From assembly GCA_031269355.1 (NCBI GenBank), contig JAISZG010000013.1, positions 143,156 through 207,155 of the forward strand: a stretch of 64,000 nucleotides of DNA, read 5' to 3'. The translations under genes and the position numbers were made by a program. Position 1 is the stretch's first letter. The number at the start of each line of letters is the position of its first letter. Source of the stretch: Oscillospiraceae bacterium (GTDB taxonomy: Bacteria; Bacillota; Clostridia; Christensenellales; Aristaeellaceae). The notes below the pieces were generated by a model. The model made no database searches, was not told the origin of the DNA, and worked only from the letters and a program-made list of their open reading frames with translations. Shown one piece after another: positions 36,591-45,776 of the stretch.

Positions 36591-38867
36591 ATGGCTGGAA
36601 TAGCTCGGCATCTGCCTGAATATATGAAGGACGCTTTTGCCGCGCAGGGCGTCGATCCGGAAACGATCGTGTTCGCCATCCATACCGATATGGATCGTTC
36701 AGGCGCTCACGCGGACGCGTATACCGCCGTCACCATGGATGAACTGATCATGATAACCGGCGAGGAAATAGTGCAGCCAACAAAAAACGCCCGGCGAATT
36801 ATAGCGCGATATGATGCGCGCGCAATCGAGCGCATTCCTATCGCGGAACTCACGGATATAGAAACCGAGAGGCTAGTCGCGACAGGTCGATTAAACGCGG
36901 CGATGAACGGCGAACCGCGCGCGCTCCTCGTATTCTCGATAGGATTTCTTGGTGACGCCGAGCGAGTAGCGCAGGTTATAAAAAATATAAAAGAAAAACG
37001 AGCGCCGCTGCTTGACGTTTCTATCGACACGAACCGCTTCTGCCCAAAGTGCGGCGAGCGATATCCGGAGATCGGCCGCGCGGTATGTCCGCATTGTATG
37101 AACCAGCGGTCGATTACTCGGCGGCTGCTCGGCTTCTTCCAGCACTACCGCGCGAATGTGCTGCTCATAATAATTGTTATGATCGCGGGTTCTGCGTTCT
37201 CCGTGATAACGCCCATCGTGTCCAGCCGCATGCTGTTCGACGACGTGCTTACGATCGGCGGACGTTATTACGGAATGCTGGGCGCGATGGTCGGCGTGAT
37301 ACTGCTCGTTCGCGCGCTTAATCTGGTTATGAATATGCTATATTCATTCGTGCTCGCAAAAACCGTGCCATGGATTGTATTCGATTTGAAGATGCGCATA
37401 TTCGAGGCGATGCAGCGACTGTCCGTAGGGTTTTATACGTCCAAGCGAACAGGCGCGCTGATGAACAGAATCAACCGCGACGCGACAAATATATATTGGT
37501 TCTTCGTCGACGGACTGCCATATTTGGTGGTAAACAGCCTGACGTTCGCAGGCGTAATTACTTTGATGTGTATAATCAGCATGCGATTGGCGACCATCGT
37601 GATCATCGTGCTGCCGGTATCGATATTGATGTTCAGGATGCTTTGGGGCTCGTTCAAACGATTCCATCATAAAAATTTCGTTTATGGCGCTCAGCTAAAT
37701 TCGATGGTCAGCGATTCGGTTAACGGACAGCGCGTTATAAAGGCTTACGCGCGAGAGGACGCGGAAGCGAACCGCTTCGCGAGCGTCGGCAATAAACAGG
37801 CTTACGTAGATGTGGCGCTTAACAAAATCGCCTTTACGGCGTTTCCGCTCATATACCTGTTCCTGTTTCTCGGGCAGGTGCTGGTAACTCTGATCGGCGG
37901 CATGATGGTGGTGCGCGGCGAAATAACGATCGGCGAGTTCCTTACGTTTACCGCTTATCTGACGATGCTATACGGGCCGCTGGAGTTTATGTCGTGGGTA
38001 TCCATCTGGTGGGCGCGCTGCGTCGATTCCGCACAGCGCGTGTTTGAAATAATCGACGCGAAGCCGGACGTTACTGAACCGGAACATCCCGCCGAAATAG
38101 ATGCTATGCGCGGCTGTATCGAAGCGCGGGGCGTGCGCTTTGAATACGATCCCGCAACCCCTGTGCTAAAGGGGTTGGACTTGGAGGTCGGAGCCGGGAA
38201 AATGCTGGGCATCGTGGGTAAAACCGGCGCGGGGAAATCTACCCTTGCTAACCTGATCGCGCGGCTATACGACGTAGGCGAGGGTGAGATAAAGATCGAC
38301 GGAATAAACGTTAAGGAATGGCCGCTAGCCAAGCTGCGCCAGGATATCGGAATAGTATCGCAGGAAATATATTTGTTTATCGGAACGATCGCCGATAACA
38401 TTCGATACGCGAAGCCCGGCGCGGGTATGGACGACGTAATCCGCGCGGCCAAAGCTGCGGCGGCACACGAATTTATAATGCGCTTGCCGGACGGATACGA
38501 AACTCGCGTAGGCGCCGGCGGACAGGATTTATCCGGAGGCGAAAAGCAGCGATTGTCCATAGCGCGGACGATACTTCAAAACCCCAAGATTTTAATACTT
38601 GACGAGGCGACCGCCGCTATGGATACGGAAACGGAAGCCGCTATTCAAACGGCGCTGACCGCCCTGCAGAAGGATCGCACTACGATAGCGATCGCACATC
38701 GCCTGTCCACGCTGCGCGAGGCGGACAGCCTTGCAGTGATCGAGGACGGCAAGGTAACGGAGACGGGAACCCACACGGAATTGATGAAGAAGATGGGCGC
38801 GTATTTTAAGCTTTATAAACTGCAGATGGAAGGTCTGCGCGTAATAAACATGGACGCGGAAGGTTGA
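36591..38867 (+). CDS. ABC exporter with N-terminal extra domain and zinc ribbon, first of a pair
   Basis: Fused membrane/ATPase half-transporter of 758 aa. The start MAGIARHLPEYMKDAF follows GGGAGGAATAAA. About 150 N-terminal residues form a beta-rich domain of unknown role, followed by a zinc ribbon (CPKCGERYPEIGRAVCPHC, about 155-173). Then come six transmembrane helices of the exporter type (about 185-490) and an ATPase domain with Walker A GIVGKTGAGKSTLANLIARL, signature LSGGEKQRLSIAR and Walker B ILILDEATAAMDTETE. With the DUF1854 protein and the second ABC protein it resembles the transporter NCBI calls cyanophycin metabolism-associated (from memory). No cyanophycin gene is present here. 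Confidence 0.92.
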   Translation: MAGIARHLPEYMKDAFAAQGVDPETIVFAIHTDMDRSGAHADAYTAVTMDELIMITGEEIVQPTKNARRIIARYDARAIERIPIAELTDIETERLVATGRLNAAMNGEPRALLVFSIGFLGDAERVAQVIKNIKEKRAPLLDVSIDTNRFCPKCGERYPEIGRAVCPHCMNQRSITRRLLGFFQHYRANVLLIIIVMIAGSAFSVITPIVSSRMLFDDVLTIGGRYYGMLGAMVGVILLVRALNLVMNMLYSFVLAKTVPWIVFDLKMRIFEAMQRLSVGFYTSKRTGALMNRINRDATNIYWFFVDGLPYLVVNSLTFAGVITLMCIISMRLATIVIIVLPVSILMFRMLWGSFKRFHHKNFVYGAQLNSMVSDSVNGQRVIKAYAREDAEANRFASVGNKQAYVDVALNKIAFTAFPLIYLFLFLGQVLVTLIGGMMVVRGEITIGEFLTFTAYLTMLYGPLEFMSWVSIWWARCVDSAQRVFEIIDAKPDVTEPEHPAEIDAMRGCIEARGVRFEYDPATPVLKGLDLEVGAGKMLGIVGKTGAGKSTLANLIARLYDVGEGEIKIDGINVKEWPLAKLRQDIGIVSQEIYLFIGTIADNIRYAKPGAGMDDVIRAAKAAAAHEFIMRLPDGYETRVGAGGQDLSGGEKQRLSIARTILQNPKILILDEATAAMDTETEAAIQTALTALQKDRTTIAIAHRLSTLREADSLAVIEDGKVTETGTHTELMKKMGAYFKLYKLQMEGLRVINMDAEG

Positions 38868-38910
38868 CGAATAATCAGCCGTCACCCATGACGAGCGCGA
38901 TGGAGGAAGC

Positions 38911-39477
38911 ATGCAAGCAAACGTACAATCGGCAGCCAAGCCTGATAATTATACCGCCCCGGAACTATCGGACGCGATCGACCTGGGGCTTATCGATCCC
39001 TCAGCCGCGCGCTTTGGCGAAACGGCGGGCGGATTTTTGGAACTGACATACAAGGATAAAAATTACCCGCGAGTATCCGTGCGCCGAACGCTGCCGCTGG
39101 GTATGCCGTATGAGTATCTATCCATAGCGGACGAGGAAAACCACGAGATAGGCATACTGCGCAAGCTCGCCGATCTTGACGGCGATCAGCGGCGGCTCGT
39201 GGAAAAGGAACTTGAGCGGCGTTATTACTGCCCCAACGTCGTCGAAGTGCGCTCCGTCAAGGATCAGCTGGGATATGTATATATTGACATATCTATCCAG
39301 GGAACGGGCGACATAACCCGGCGCACTTGCGCGATCAAAGATGTAAATCGGAATATTCGCATGCTATCAGACGATTCCGTAATTCTGTTCGACGTGGATG
39401 GAAACAGATATATGATCCCGTCTTTGAAGGCGCTTTCCGCAAAGAGCAGGCGACGGCTTGAACCGTATCTATTCTAA
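38911..39477 (+). CDS. DUF1854 domain-containing protein
   Basis: A 188-residue cytosolic protein lying between two ABC half-transporter genes, 43 bases after the first and 24 before the second. Recognisable features are VSVRRTLPLGMPYEYLSIAD, EIGILRKLADLDGDQRRLVE, and the C-terminal DDSVILFDVDGNRYMIPSLK. DUF1854 proteins have been seen next to paired ABC transporters in several phyla; their biochemical role is unknown. An accessory or substrate-loading role for the transporter is inferred from the gene order only. Confidence 0.85.
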   Translation: MQANVQSAAKPDNYTAPELSDAIDLGLIDPSAARFGETAGGFLELTYKDKNYPRVSVRRTLPLGMPYEYLSIADEENHEIGILRKLADLDGDQRRLVEKELERRYYCPNVVEVRSVKDQLGYVYIDISIQGTGDITRRTCAIKDVNRNIRMLSDDSVILFDVDGNRYMIPSLKALSAKSRRRLEPYLF

Positions 39478-39501
39478 AATATTGATTATAGAGGAAATAA
39501 T

Positions 39502-41628
39502 ATGCGGGACGCGGAACTCTCATTTAATCTTGACAGCGATATGCACCCGATAAAAGGCGTTCTGCGCTTTAACGCGGACGCTATGATAACCGCCATTGAG
39601 AACGGATCGCAAACCCACTTGATATCGGCGTCGGAAGTTAAGGAAGCCGAGGTGCTCGCCGGTGTGGGCTGCGGATTGGCGTATGTGAAAATGAAGGACG
39701 GACGCGACATAGCGCTAGCGCGGTTTGATATGTCGCAGTTGAAGCCCGCTGGCGAATGGTGTAAAATAGTCAATCATTTTATCGAAACGGGACACGCGGC
39801 GCTGGATCAGGAGATCGAGCGCCCTGTCTGCCCAAAATGCGGGCTTACATATCCGGAAGGGATGCGAATCTGCCCGTTCTGTTACAGCAAAAGCAGTTTG
39901 ATGCGCCGTACGTTCGAGGTGATGCGCCCGTTCTGGCCGCAGATTATCACGGCGGAGAGCGCTCAAACATTATCTAACATATTGTTTATACTAGTGCCAA
40001 TATTCAACCGGATACTTATAGACCGCTACCTGACGCCGCGAACCGGAACGTTCACTCAGATAGCGTTTTTAGCCGGATTGTGCTTTTTGGTGCGCGCGGT
40101 AGGCGAGGCTATATTCATAGTTACCGCCCGTACATACGCGAAAGCGGCTACGCTGTTCTGCAACGCGCTACGCGACCAGGCGTACTCGAAAATACAAAAG
40201 CTTTCGATGAGCGCGCTTGCGAAGCGAACGCCGGGCGATCTCATCCGCCGAGTGATGGAGGATACGACTACGCTGCGCGAGTTTATGACGGACAACGGCC
40301 GCTGGGTGGTGGAGCAGATAACTATGTTCTTCGCGGCACTGATTATATTGCTATTCACAAATCCGAGGCTTACGCTGTTCGTAGCGTTGCCCGTTCCGAT
40401 CGTGGCGTTCGCGCTGTCTCGCTTCTGGCGGCTTATTCAAATAAGATACGAGCGGCAGTGGCGCAAGAACTCGCGATGTCAATCGATACTCCACGATATA
40501 ATTCGAGGCATTCGCACCGTAAAGGCGTTCGGCAGCGAGGATCGCGAAATAGGCAAGTTCGCAAGGGTGAACCGCGATCTCGCGAAGGTGTCTTCCGACA
40601 ACGAGGTGCTTTGGTCGCTGCTGTTTCCAGCGCTGACGTTTTTCACGGGAATCGGGGAATTCCTCGTATTGTACGTCGGCGGGCGCTCTATACTCGCGGG
40701 CGCGCTCAGCCTTGGCCTGCTCGTGCAGTTTACAATGTTTATATCATATATATACGCGCCGCTGCGCTGGCTGGTATCGTTCCCGCGAATGCTTGCGGAC
40801 GCGATGACCAGCTTGGTAAAATTGTTTGAAATACTCGACGAGGAGGAAGACATAGCGGAAACGGCGGAATCGCTGGATGTTCCGGTAAACGGCGCGGTGG
40901 AATATGAAGGGGTATCGTTTGGATATAAATCGTATGAACCAGTGCTAAGGGAGATCGGATTTACGATAGAGCCGGGAGAAATGATAGGCATAGTCGGCAG
41001 AAGCGGCGCTGGAAAAAGTACGCTGATTAATTTGATGATGCGGCTGTACGATCCAAATACCGGGCGCATTAGGGTAAGCGGCGCCGACCTCAGAAGCGTA
41101 TCGCCGCGCAGGCTTCACGAGCGGATAGGCGTCGTATTCCAGGATACGTTTTTATTCGCGGGTACTATTTATGATAACATACTATATGCGAAGCCTGACG
41201 CGACCCCTGCGGAGGTCGTGGCGGCATGCAAAGCGGCAAACGCGCACGAGTTTATAATGAAGACGACGGATGGGTACGACACGCTTATAGGCGAAAGCGG
41301 ATACTCGCTCTCCGGAGGAGAAAGGCAGCGGCTGGCGATTGCGCGCGCTATAATAAAAAATCCGCAGCTGCTTATATTGGATGAGGCCACAAGCTCGCTC
41401 GATTTGGAAACCGAATCTGTTATTCAAGATAGCTTGAACAGGCTCGTGCATAAAAGAACGACGATCGCCATCGCGCACCGGCTGTCCACGCTGCGAGCCG
41501 CTAATAGATTGATCGTGCTGGAGAAGGGTCGCGTCGCGGAAACTGGTACGCATTTAGAACTATTGCGTAAGAAGGGTATTTATTATAAACTGGTTATCGC
41601 GCAGCGGCAGACGAACAAACCTGCCTAA
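39502..41628 (+). CDS. ABC exporter with N-terminal domain and zinc ribbon, second of a pair
   Basis: Half-transporter of 708 aa, the likely heterodimer partner of the upstream ABC protein. It has a shorter N-terminal domain (about 1-105), a zinc ribbon CPKCGLTYPEGMRICPFCY (about 112-130), exporter transmembrane region (about 145-440) and ATPase domain with Walker A GIVGRSGAGKSTLINLMMRL, signature LSGGERQRLAIAR and Walker B LLILDEATSSLDLETE. Both ATPase sites look intact, unlike many heterodimers with one degenerate site. A perfect 20-bp inverted repeat terminates transcription downstream. Confidence 0.92.
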   Translation: MRDAELSFNLDSDMHPIKGVLRFNADAMITAIENGSQTHLISASEVKEAEVLAGVGCGLAYVKMKDGRDIALARFDMSQLKPAGEWCKIVNHFIETGHAALDQEIERPVCPKCGLTYPEGMRICPFCYSKSSLMRRTFEVMRPFWPQIITAESAQTLSNILFILVPIFNRILIDRYLTPRTGTFTQIAFLAGLCFLVRAVGEAIFIVTARTYAKAATLFCNALRDQAYSKIQKLSMSALAKRTPGDLIRRVMEDTTTLREFMTDNGRWVVEQITMFFAALIILLFTNPRLTLFVALPVPIVAFALSRFWRLIQIRYERQWRKNSRCQSILHDIIRGIRTVKAFGSEDREIGKFARVNRDLAKVSSDNEVLWSLLFPALTFFTGIGEFLVLYVGGRSILAGALSLGLLVQFTMFISYIYAPLRWLVSFPRMLADAMTSLVKLFEILDEEEDIAETAESLDVPVNGAVEYEGVSFGYKSYEPVLREIGFTIEPGEMIGIVGRSGAGKSTLINLMMRLYDPNTGRIRVSGADLRSVSPRRLHERIGVVFQDTFLFAGTIYDNILYAKPDATPAEVVAACKAANAHEFIMKTTDGYDTLIGESGYSLSGGERQRLAIARAIIKNPQLLILDEATSSLDLETESVIQDSLNRLVHKRTTIAIAHRLSTLRAANRLIVLEKGRVAETGTHLELLRKKGIYYKLVIAQRQTNKPA

Positions 41629-41657
41629 CGCGCTCCGGCATATATCATCCGCCATAT

Positions 41658-41703
41658 ATCATCCCATCATATATAAATATATTTTTATATATGATGGGAT
41701 GAT
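41658..41703. terminator. Perfect 20-bp inverted repeat, bidirectional terminator
   Basis: ATCATCCCATCATATATAAA and its exact complement flank a 6-base loop, between two convergent genes (ABC exporter and rmuC). The right arm reaches the rmuC stop codon. Confidence 0.8.
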
Positions 41704-42986
41704 TAATTGGAGATATCCGCGTCTTGCAGCGCGAACTGACTGCCTTCGTCCATCTCCTGCACATCCTCCAGCCGCCGCTCGATTGTTCTGGTTTTCCTGG
41801 CGGCTTCGTCTATCGATTTGCCCGCTTGCTCTATCTTGGCGCGCGTCGCTTCGAGCAGATTCGAAAACTTGCCAAACTCTTGACGCACCGCGCCGAGCAA
41901 GCGCCATACCTCGTGCGATCTACGCTCTATCGCAAGCGTGCGGAATCCCATCTGCAAACTGCCGAGCAGCGCGAACAGCGTCGTCGGCCCCGCGATAATC
42001 ACCTTGTACTCGCGCTGCACCCGTTCGACGATATCGCCCCTTCGAAGCGCTTCCGCGTAAAGCGCTTCAAGCGGCAGGAATAATATGGCGAAATCAGTCG
42101 TATGCGGCGGGTCGATATATTTGCTCGCAATGCGCCGGGCTTCAACCCGAATCGCCGCGTCGAGCGCGCCTAGAGCCTCCTCCGTCCGCGCTCTGTCCCC
42201 TCCCGCGCCGCTCGCTTCAACCACCCTGCTGTAACACGCCATAGGGAATTTCGAATCGATCGGCAGCAGAAGCGGCTCGCCGTCCCCGCGACCGGGCATG
42301 CGCACGGCGAACTCCACCCGCTCCTGCGTGTTCGGCTTGATCTGCGCGTTTGTTACGTACTGCCCGGGCGCGAGCGTCTGATCCAGCATCGCGCCAAGCT
42401 GCATCTCGCCCCATACGCCGCGCGTTTTCACGTTCGACATCACCTTTTGCAAATCGTCCACGCCCCTCGCGAGAGAGCGCATCTCGCCCAACCCTTTATA
42501 CACCTGTTCGAGCCGCTCGCTGACAAGGCGGAACGACGCGTCCAACCGCTTATCAAGCGTCGCGTCAAGCTTTTCGCCTACGGTAAGGCGGATCTCGTCC
42601 AGCTTGCGCGCGCTGCTCTCCTGCAGTTTATCCAACCCTTCGCCCAGCGTGGCGCGCATTCGCTCCACGCGCTGCTCGTTGGCGGTAAGCTGCCTGTCCA
42701 GCGTGGACGCGACGCGCTCCATCTGCAAATCAAACCCTCCGAGCCGCCGCTCCATCGACACCTGTATGCCCTGAAAGCCTCTGGCTATCGCTTCGCCCTG
42801 CTCCAGAGCGCGCTCCGCCGCTTGCCGCGCGTCCTCCAATCGACGCTCCTTTTCCTGCGCGAGCCGCTCATTCTCGGCGTTCGCCTGGCGCCGCGCGATT
42901 CGTTCGACGCGCCTCATCGCAAGCAGCGTCAGCGCGCATATGATAGCGGATACGCACGCCGCCGATAGCGCTAGCCAATCATTCAT
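41703..42986 (-). CDS. rmuC: DNA recombination protein RmuC
   Basis: RmuC-family protein with a PD-(D/E)XK-type nuclease-like domain, implicated in limiting inversions and in defence or repair. The start MNDWLALS follows AAGGGGATATACA; 427 residues. An N-terminal TM helix (about 4-22) precedes a long coiled coil (about 30-190, RRVERIARRQANAENERLAQ), then the conserved core RGVWGEMQLGAMLDQTLAPG, LPIDSKFPMACY, HTTDFAILFLPLEALYAEAL and VIIAGPTTLFALLGSLQMGF. The layout and length are normal. Confidence 0.95.
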   Translation of the reverse strand: MNDWLALSAACVSAIICALTLLAMRRVERIARRQANAENERLAQEKERRLEDARQAAERALEQGEAIARGFQGIQVSMERRLGGFDLQMERVASTLDRQLTANEQRVERMRATLGEGLDKLQESSARKLDEIRLTVGEKLDATLDKRLDASFRLVSERLEQVYKGLGEMRSLARGVDDLQKVMSNVKTRGVWGEMQLGAMLDQTLAPGQYVTNAQIKPNTQERVEFAVRMPGRGDGEPLLLPIDSKFPMACYSRVVEASGAGGDRARTEEALGALDAAIRVEARRIASKYIDPPHTTDFAILFLPLEALYAEALRRGDIVERVQREYKVIIAGPTTLFALLGSLQMGFRTLAIERRSHEVWRLLGAVRQEFGKFSNLLEATRAKIEQAGKSIDEAARKTRTIERRLEDVQEMDEGSQFALQDADISN

Positions 42987-43161
42987 TGTATATCCCCTTT
43001 GCCGTCCGGCATATATGAATTTATAATTATAACTCTTCCGTCGATCGATTCTACATTTTGTATGTCGGTTAGTCAAGTAAGCGCTCCCCTATTGGCCAAG
43101 TCAAGAATGCGCATGCTTTTTGAGGCGTCATTGCTGCGCCAAAAACGAGGGGGTACCCAGC

Positions 43162-43191
43162 GGGGCGGCCGCGTGAAGTTGCGGTCGCCCC
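43162..43191 (-). terminator. Terminator-like hairpin after the collagen-like gene
   Basis: The minus strand has GGGGCGACCGC / GCGGCCGCCCC (one G-U) with an 8-base loop. A T-run comes only about 20 bases later. Confidence 0.45.
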
Positions 43192-43227
43192 TCGAAATAT
43201 TATGGCGCATATATACCAATCCACCGC

Positions 43228-44643
43228 CTATGCCTGCTCAACTGCCAGGGTTGGATAAGTTTTGCCGGCATTGATCAAATTGCCGCCGTTGAAGAAGCGG
43301 CTGCCATCGCGCGCTGTATACCAAATAGCATAACTATTGTTGTCGGCAAAGTATTTTGTTGTGTTTCTATCCAGAAATAAATTCGAACCATGATCCATAT
43401 CGGCAAAGATATTGCCCTCGTAATAATATCTCGTTGGGTTTGGCGAGTCGACATATGCCTGGGCGCTTTTAGCCATGCGAATTGCAACCGGAGTGTTTCT
43501 AAACTGGCAATCAGTAAAAATAACCTCCGGTTTTTCATACAGCGAAACAGCCGATCCACCTTCGAACGAGCAGTACTGAAAATATGCTCTCGCATTTTGC
43601 AAATTAATGCAATAAGAACTTGAATTGGTAGAAGCCTTGTAAAAACTGCAGTTGCGAAATAATACGAATGATGTATGCCATGAGAACCATCCATTATCTT
43701 CGCATACAAAATCAATATTAGTAATATGTGTGAAAGAATTATTCCAGCAGGTCACATTAACGCCATCGCTAATCCTTACTTTCGCTCTCGGAGTAGTAGT
43801 GGTACTGTCAATGCCCATATATGGCAATAATAATAAATCTATTTGTGAGTTTATAACCAGTTCTTGACTTGAATCAATATGGATCATAATCCTTTGTGCG
43901 GCGCACATCAGCTTTTTATTAAGCACCTCAATCGCTCTGTTCAATGTGCTGAACGGCTGTCCCGCCGAGCCGTCGCCGGTGACGTCGTTTCCATCGCGGC
44001 TGCTTATGTACACATCCTGTATTTCACAGGTCATCCGCTCATTCTGCAGCACAAACGTATCGTTCAGCGCATTCCCCGCATCGCCTTCGTTTAGCCAGTG
44101 CGAGGTATACGGAGCGGAATTGGATGAAACCAGAAGCTGATTGGGGCCAGTTGGCCTGGGATAGTCGCTGTCCAAAACGAATGTGTCGGCGAGCGCGTCA
44201 GGGGGAACCCATTGCGGATTGTTAGATGGATCGGATGTGGAACGAAGTATGTACCCCGCGTCGGTTGGAGCGGGCAAGCCGGGGCCGGCGGGTCCGGTCG
44301 GACCTTGTACGCCCTGCGGTCCCGTCGGCCCTATGGAGCCAACCGGTCCAGTCGGCCCGATATTCCCCTGCGGCCCCTGCGAACCGACCAGCCCCTGCGG
44401 ACCTGTAGGACCAATAGCCCCAGCCGGCCCAACCGGGCCGACGGCGCCCTGCGCTCCCTGCGGACCAGCCGCGCCTTGCGGACCCGTCGGGCCCATTGGG
44501 CCGTCTTGTCCCATTGACCCGATCGGACCCTGCGGACCCTGCGCGCCGGACGGTCCCTGAATACCCGCGACGCCCGCAGACCCTTGCGGCCCAATCGGGC
44601 CTATCGGCCCTACGGGACCTATTAACCCTTGCGGCCCAGGCAC
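43228..44643 (-). CDS. Collagen-like (Gly-X-Y) / beta-helix surface protein, 5' end unclear
   Basis: The region from 44643 encodes about 120 residues of Gly-X-Y repeats rich in GPQGP, GPTGP and GPIGP, then a transition ([20 protein letters not shown]) and a beta-helix-like C-terminal domain with [35 protein letters not shown] and [18 protein letters not shown]. This last part resembles phage tail-fibre or pectate-lyase folds. The GTG at 44643 is only the first start-like codon in the open frame; the Gly-X-Y repeats continue upstream to about 44760 in the same frame. The C-terminal third is markedly more AT-rich than its neighbours, suggesting acquisition. Likely a cell- or spore-surface protein. 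Confidence 0.75.
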   Translation of the reverse strand: MPGPQGLIGPVGPIGPIGPQGSAGVAGIQGPSGAQGPQGPIGSMGQDGPMGPTGPQGAAGPQGAQGAVGPVGPAGAIGPTGPQGLVGSQGPQGNIGPTGPVGSIGPTGPQGVQGPTGPAGPGLPAPTDAGYILRSTSDPSNNPQWVPPDALADTFVLDSDYPRPTGPNQLLVSSNSAPYTSHWLNEGDAGNALNDTFVLQNERMTCEIQDVYISSRDGNDVTGDGSAGQPFSTLNRAIEVLNKKLMCAAQRIMIHIDSSQELVINSQIDLLLLPYMGIDSTTTTPRAKVRISDGVNVTCWNNSFTHITNIDFVCEDNGWFSWHTSFVLFRNCSFYKASTNSSSYCINLQNARAYFQYCSFEGGSAVSLYEKPEVIFTDCQFRNTPVAIRMAKSAQAYVDSPNPTRYYYEGNIFADMDHGSNLFLDRNTTKYFADNNSYAIWYTARDGSRFFNGGNLINAGKTYPTLAVEQA

Positions 44644-45063
44644 TCCCTGCGGCCCTGCGGGTCCCTGAAGCCCCCGCGCTCCTTCCGCCCCCTGCGGCCC
44701 TACCGGGCCTTCTATGCCGCGAGGGCCTGTCGGGCCTATCGGACCGCGCGGTCCGGTAGCCCCTGTTGTTACGCTTCCAGAACAGCAGTCACACGATAAG
44801 GGGGGGGCATAATTGTTCTCTATAGTAACTATTCCAAAACATATCGCTCGCCCACTTTCGTCTACATGAATATGTAATCAGCGCCATTCATCGGCAATAG
44901 CGTGATTTACAATTCCATGTATATATAATAATTCACGGTATGTTACAACAAAAGTTACATCAGCAGGAAAGAACGGACGCGCCATGGCGTATCTTCGAGG
45001 ATAAAGCCTTGTGACGCGCCTCCATACCTTAGCCGCGATACCCGCATCAACCGCGCGGCGCAT
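44644..45063 (-). pseudogene. N-terminal part of the collagen-like gene, separated by an in-frame TGA
   Basis: In the frame of the collagen repeats, reading is open upstream through [15 protein letters not shown] and [17 protein letters not shown] to a single TGA at 44878-44880. Beyond the TGA the same frame is open again for about 95 codons, containing ATG codons at 44985 and 45063 (MARPFFPADVTFVVTYREL and NHAIADEWR before the TGA). No ATG, GTG or TTG exists between the TGA and 44643. The gene is therefore broken by a nonsense mutation, read through, or started at a rare codon. An 8-C run at the start of the repeats is a possible slippage site. Confidence 0.45.
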
Positions 45064-45165
45064 CGGTGCGCGTGGCGCGAAGCCTGTTTCCCACCGCCAT
45101 TTTATCTGCTTTTGATGCTCTGCGGCTATGTTCGCAAAAGATTCCGTACAATTTGCCGTTTTTAG

Positions 45166-45194
45166 TTGAAATTATCGATAAATAGGTGTATTAT
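45166..45194 (+). promoter_or_regulatory. Sigma-A promoter of the XRE regulator
   Basis: TTGAAA (45166-45171) and TATTAT (45189-45194) are separated by 17 bases. Confidence 0.75.
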
Positions 45195-45201
45195 ATTCAA
45201 A

Positions 45202-45231
45202 AAGTTGTCATTAATTGGCAAGTTACAACTT
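45202..45231. promoter_or_regulatory. Inverted repeat, candidate XRE operator
   Basis: AAGTTGT and ACAACTT form a 7-bp inverted repeat 16 bases apart, just after the -10 element and upstream of the XRE gene, a good place for autorepression. Confidence 0.45.
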
Positions 45232-45287
45232 CTTTGAGATTTTCTTCGACATGCTTTCGTAGTACAATATACGTGGAGGGGATGAAA

Positions 45288-45776
45288 TTGGCGACAACAG
45301 AAACAAGAAGCGATTTCGCGACGCGCCTATATGATTTGCGCGCGCGCAACGGACTGACCCAACAGAAGCTGGCGACGTTAATCGGCGTCACACAGCAGAG
45401 CATTTGGAAATGGGAAACCGATCGTTCGGAACCAAATATCGAGAAGCTGCGCCGTCTATCGGAACTATTTAAGGTGCCTACGGATATGCTTCTCGGCCTT
45501 TCCGATATGTCAGATCCTATAGCTCCGGCGACCGGCGGCGCAATCGAGGAGATGCGCGCAACCGGCAGAGCGCCGCGCACCAGGCGCCTTGCGGACGACG
45601 ATTCAAAGCGCGCCTCAGAACTTAGCTCAGGAGCGTCGGTTCTTGTGCGAGCGTCGGAACTGGAAGACGTGGTTCGTCAGATGGTTCTGCGCTACTTGCA
45701 TGGCGATTCGAAACGCTCCTACGACAGCGCCCGTTCGGAAACGGAAGAATCTGCGAAGGCGTCGCGCTCAATCTGA
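45288..45776 (+). CDS. XRE family transcriptional regulator
   Basis: Small DNA-binding repressor (162 aa). The start is taken as the TTG at 45288; GTGGAGGGG abuts the nearby ATG (45282) but stands 6-8 bases from the TTG. The helix-turn-helix spans about residues 5-60 (RLYDLRARNGLTQQKLATLI, GVTQQSIWKWETDRSEPNIE), followed by the usual PTDMLLGLSD. The C-terminal 95 residues are polar, without recognised domain. It may regulate itself, the divergent collagen-like gene, or the overlapping small gene on the other strand. Confidence 0.9.
   Translation: MATTETRSDFATRLYDLRARNGLTQQKLATLIGVTQQSIWKWETDRSEPNIEKLRRLSELFKVPTDMLLGLSDMSDPIAPATGGAIEEMRATGRAPRTRRLADDDSKRASELSSGASVLVRASELEDVVRQMVLRYLHGDSKRSYDSARSETEESAKASRSI

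Noticed and set aside
44183..44560. Plus-strand frame rich in Gly-Pro-x repeats ([16 protein letters not shown])
   Set aside because: It is the complement of the Gly-X-Y gene: GGN/CCN codons give GPx-like repeats on both strands. It has no ribosome site and holds many Cys.
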